Assembly: GCA_030407315.1 (NCBI GenBank)
Contig: JALQPE010000020.1
Span: forward strand, 1 to 64,000
Source: Asparagopsis taxiformis
Lineage: Eukaryota > Rhodophyta > Florideophyceae > Bonnemaisoniales > Bonnemaisoniaceae
Direction of reading: 5' to 3'
DNA: 64,000 bases
Shown here one piece after another: positions 61,798-64,000 of the stretch. The notes under the pieces are model-generated. The model saw only the letters and a program-made list of their open reading frames with translations, was not told the DNA's origin and did no database searches. The translations under genes and the position numbers were made by a program. Position 1 is the stretch's first letter. Each line of letters opens with the position of its first letter.

Positions 61798-61833
61798 AGC
61801 AAGTTTAATGCAAACGTTTGCATTAAACTTGCT
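61798..61833. repeat. 36-bp perfect palindrome
   Basis: AGCAAGTTTAATGCAAAC followed by its exact reverse complement with no spacer. Cruciform-capable; no obvious promoter or terminator context. Confidence 0.9.
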
Positions 61834-62639
61834 CTTCTAGATGATCCCTACTGATCCTCCCTTGCAGCCTTCAGCATTCTCTATCTAATATACTATCTTG
61901 TAATCTAGCTGTTCACTATTGTTGTGTGCTACTCTGAGGTTCACATCTATTGTGAGCCATTAATGTATAAACGTATTAAATTGTTCAAAGTCTTAATTAT
62001 TTCAACGTTAATGTTATCGAACGTTTCAGGTTGAAGATAGTATCAGCTCGATTTTCGGCTGAGTTTGCACCAAGACATTTCCACATCGCTTGAAGTGCTC
62101 GAATGTCTACACACGGAAGTGCCCGAGACTATTGGGAACGACCGGGAGTCCTGCCCCTCTGCCGAGAAACGGCAAGGTAGTTCTGTCTGCACTGGAGCAG
62201 ACAAGGAGACTAGCGCTGTTTCGATACATGGAATGGCGACAGCCAGCGGTTCTACGGAAACCCTGCTAACGGAAGATCCCTCGGGGAAATGCGAATAGGC
62301 CGCCAAAGTGGAAGACGTCGATCTGGATCATTTACCGAGTGAATCACAATCGAAAGTGCGGGCTATGCTGGCGAAATATGCGACTATGTGGCAGGGTTAG
62401 CTGGGTGAGATTAGCATCAGTGAGCATCGAATACAGCTCAAGGAGGGAGTAAAACCAGTGTTTTATCAGCCGTACAGAGCTCGCCCACGGGAAAGAGGGG
62501 CGGAACGGAAACAAGTGGACGACATGTTGGCAAGTGGGGTGATCGAATCTGCTGCTACAGTATGGGCATCGCCAGTGGTTCTGGTGCCGAAACAAGACGG
62601 ATCACTTCGTTTTTGCGTGGATTACACAGCATGAGCAAA

Positions 62640-63100
62640 AATGGCTATTTTTCCAGCCCAGAATTTAGTTCGTACAGTGGTGAAAAACCAGGACATGTCG
62701 CTGGTTAAAACGATCCCCAACCTCTGGATAAGCCCCATCGAATATTTTAGTAAATTTGCTGGTGAAATTCCAGTGCTTGTACAGTACGAGTGGCCTGGTT
62801 GAAAACCAGTGGTTTGGATGGTTTGGTCAGGGGGTACTGGTTTGCACGAGGCCACGGCGGTGGGTCGGACAGTGGTTATGATCCAGCATTCTGTGCTGGA
62901 TAATTTTAGGAGGTCTGGATTTAGACCAGCCAATGGAGTGGAGTATACCAGTGTTGGTGATGGAATATGACCAGAGGGTAGGCTGGTTGTAGGCACAGTG
63001 AGTGCTGGTTGGAAACCAGAACATCAGCTGGTTTGAAGCAGTCGAAAGACTGGAATAATTCCATAGTCTGAAGTAGATTCTACCAGTGTATACACAAGTT
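62640..63100. repeat. Cluster of short CTGG...CCAG palindromes
   Basis: At least six 13-21-bp palindromes in 460 bp, for example CTGGTGAAATTCCAG (62759), CTGGTTGAAAACCAG (62795), ATCCAGCATTCTGTGCTGGAT (62881), CTGGTTGGAAACCAG (63005) and TGGAATAATTCCA (63051). The cluster starts just after the reverse transcriptase remnant breaks off, suggesting it belongs to an inserted element. Confidence 0.6.
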
Positions 63101-63840
63101 TTTCCATCATATTGTATGGATTTTTGTTGCAGTGTAATGGTTGTAAACCAGCAGTATAGGTGGATTGTAGTACTGATTTGACTGGTATAGTACCATCAAA
63201 GAAGGTGGTTGAAGGGCGGAAAGGACAGGAAATTTACCACCGGACGGGACGGAATGAATAGGGTGGGACGCTGGCTTTCGGCGGATGGGAGACCCCACTA
63301 TTCTAATCATAGGATCTTTAGGATGGGAAGGGTAGGACACATAAGAACTGAAAATATGACCGAATGGTCATTTCGACCAGAATTGCATCTTCTTCCTGGT
63401 AGGGAAGGAGACAGAAAGTTTATTTTGAAAGAGCTCTGAATTAAACAATTGATAGTGCTACCATTACTAATCTACAGAACTGCTGTCTGTGTACTAATAA
63501 CTATGAAAAACTAAGGCCTATATCCTACTTCGGAGTAGAGTAGAGACGAAATGAAGTATGGAAATGATCAAGAGAGGAAAAGTTAGGAATTGAAATGAAC
63601 CCAAAGCGGTTGAAGAGGACTTGAAAATACGTACCGAAAGGGGAGCGGAAGGGGAGAATGAGAAGAAAGAACCGAAATATGGGAGAGAGAAAGTCTGTTA
63701 GTATTTTTTGTAGCGTCTAGGTCAGAGTAGAGATGGAGAACTTACATGGGAAGGGGGAGGGAATTGAGAAAGCAGAAGGGGATCCCCTAACTATGCTGAT
63801 AACAGTGAAATACGCGCGATCGTTCTTTGTATTCCATAGA
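63100..63840. other. Terminal spacer, no recognised feature
   Basis: Purine-rich on the plus strand (GGAAGGG, GAAAGAG runs). No coding frame or RNA supported. Confidence 0.4.
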
Positions 63841-63852
63841 ATGCGAAGCACA

Positions 63853-63916
63853 TTATCACCCATGTTTGCCGTTCTCTACTGACAGGATAGTAGAAAACGG
63901 CAAAACTGGGTGATAA
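63853..63916. repeat. 64-nt imperfect hairpin
   Basis: Arms TTATCACCCA-TTTGCCGTT-TCTACT and their complements with small mismatches, loop near GACAGGAT. Another member of the local hairpin class. Confidence 0.75.
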
Positions 63917-64000
63917 CGTGAGAGAGTGACGAGAAGAGTGGAAAAGAGTGGAAAAGAGTGACGGTAGGCTCTGAAATGTCAACAGAAGGTGCCCGTGGTG

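Larger units (their letters stand above)
61085..62632 (+). pseudogene. Decayed gypsy protease-to-reverse-transcriptase fragment
   Basis: Frame 61058-61545 gives GATYIDEHVDAI (end of the protease), then VAETITLPGHTETNVLV and HVVKFSNAPQRLSKGQV, the linker found before reverse transcriptase. About 500 bp of unrelated sequence with hairpins interrupts it. From 62065 the linker resumes, and 62310-62632 reads DLDHLPSESQSKVRAML, a TAG stop at 62398, LGEISISEHRIQL, then SPVVLVPKQDGSLRFCVDY, after which the match stops. It differs considerably from the intact element, so it belongs to a separate gypsy lineage. Confidence 0.75.

Overview
This is eukaryotic nuclear DNA. The genes are compact and mostly intronless, and the few introns visible are 88-100 bp with GT-AG ends. 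A dense gene island (about 41.7-59 kb) lies next to a large repeat-rich block (1-36.4 kb). The gene set (DOP1, exportin-7, eRF1 methyltransferase, prefoldin 1, a complex I 21-kDa subunit of the fungal/plant/algal type) and a Ty3/gypsy element with a C-terminal chromodomain fit a florideophyte red alga of the Chondrus kind. That assignment is inference from gene style, not proof.

Repeat block. Positions 597-31074 are bracketed by near-identical inverted arms of about 2.05 kb (597-2640 and 28983-31074). Decayed Ty1/copia-like coding sequence on the minus strand flanks the outside (gag remnant at 31083-31967, possible downstream remnant at 1-596), so the block looks like an insertion into an older retroelement. 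Inside are: a nested 5-kb inverted-repeat element (2605-7612); a tandem array of splice-site-bounded 27-nt and 12-nt segments (about 8330-9720); tandem repeats leading to another terminus of the same family (10338-10641); a frameshifted coiled-coil gene truncated at that terminus (10642-12360, minus); and a 1067-aa protein that fuses a beta-class DNA amino-methyltransferase to a SET domain (13020-16223, minus). That last gene is itself bracketed by inverted about 190-bp blocks carrying two strong palindromes. The same block occurs seven times in the window, always facing inward.

An intact, young Ty3/gypsy element (16906-27989, minus strand, 5-bp target duplication CTGCT, LTRs differing by one visible indel) lies within the block. 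A decayed Gly-rich tandem repeat follows. From 31 to 36.4 kb are fragments of further retroelements and an inverted-repeat element.

Gene island. From left to right: an STPR-repeat protein (minus, 39135-39728), a U1-type zinc-finger protein with a SAC3/GANP-like C-terminal half (41733-44411), DOP1 (45573-51635), complex I NUXM-type subunit (minus, one intron), a DUF1295/steroid-reductase-like membrane enzyme, exportin-7 (one intron), HEMK2/MTQ2 eRF1 methyltransferase (minus, one intron) and prefoldin subunit 1. Convergent pairs are separated by only about 100 bp, and divergent pairs share short promoter intervals. From 59 to 64 kb the sequence returns to decayed gypsy sequence and clusters of short perfect hairpins.

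The most unusual item is the methyltransferase-SET fusion, apparently carried by a mobile inverted-repeat unit. The second is the micro-exon-like array.
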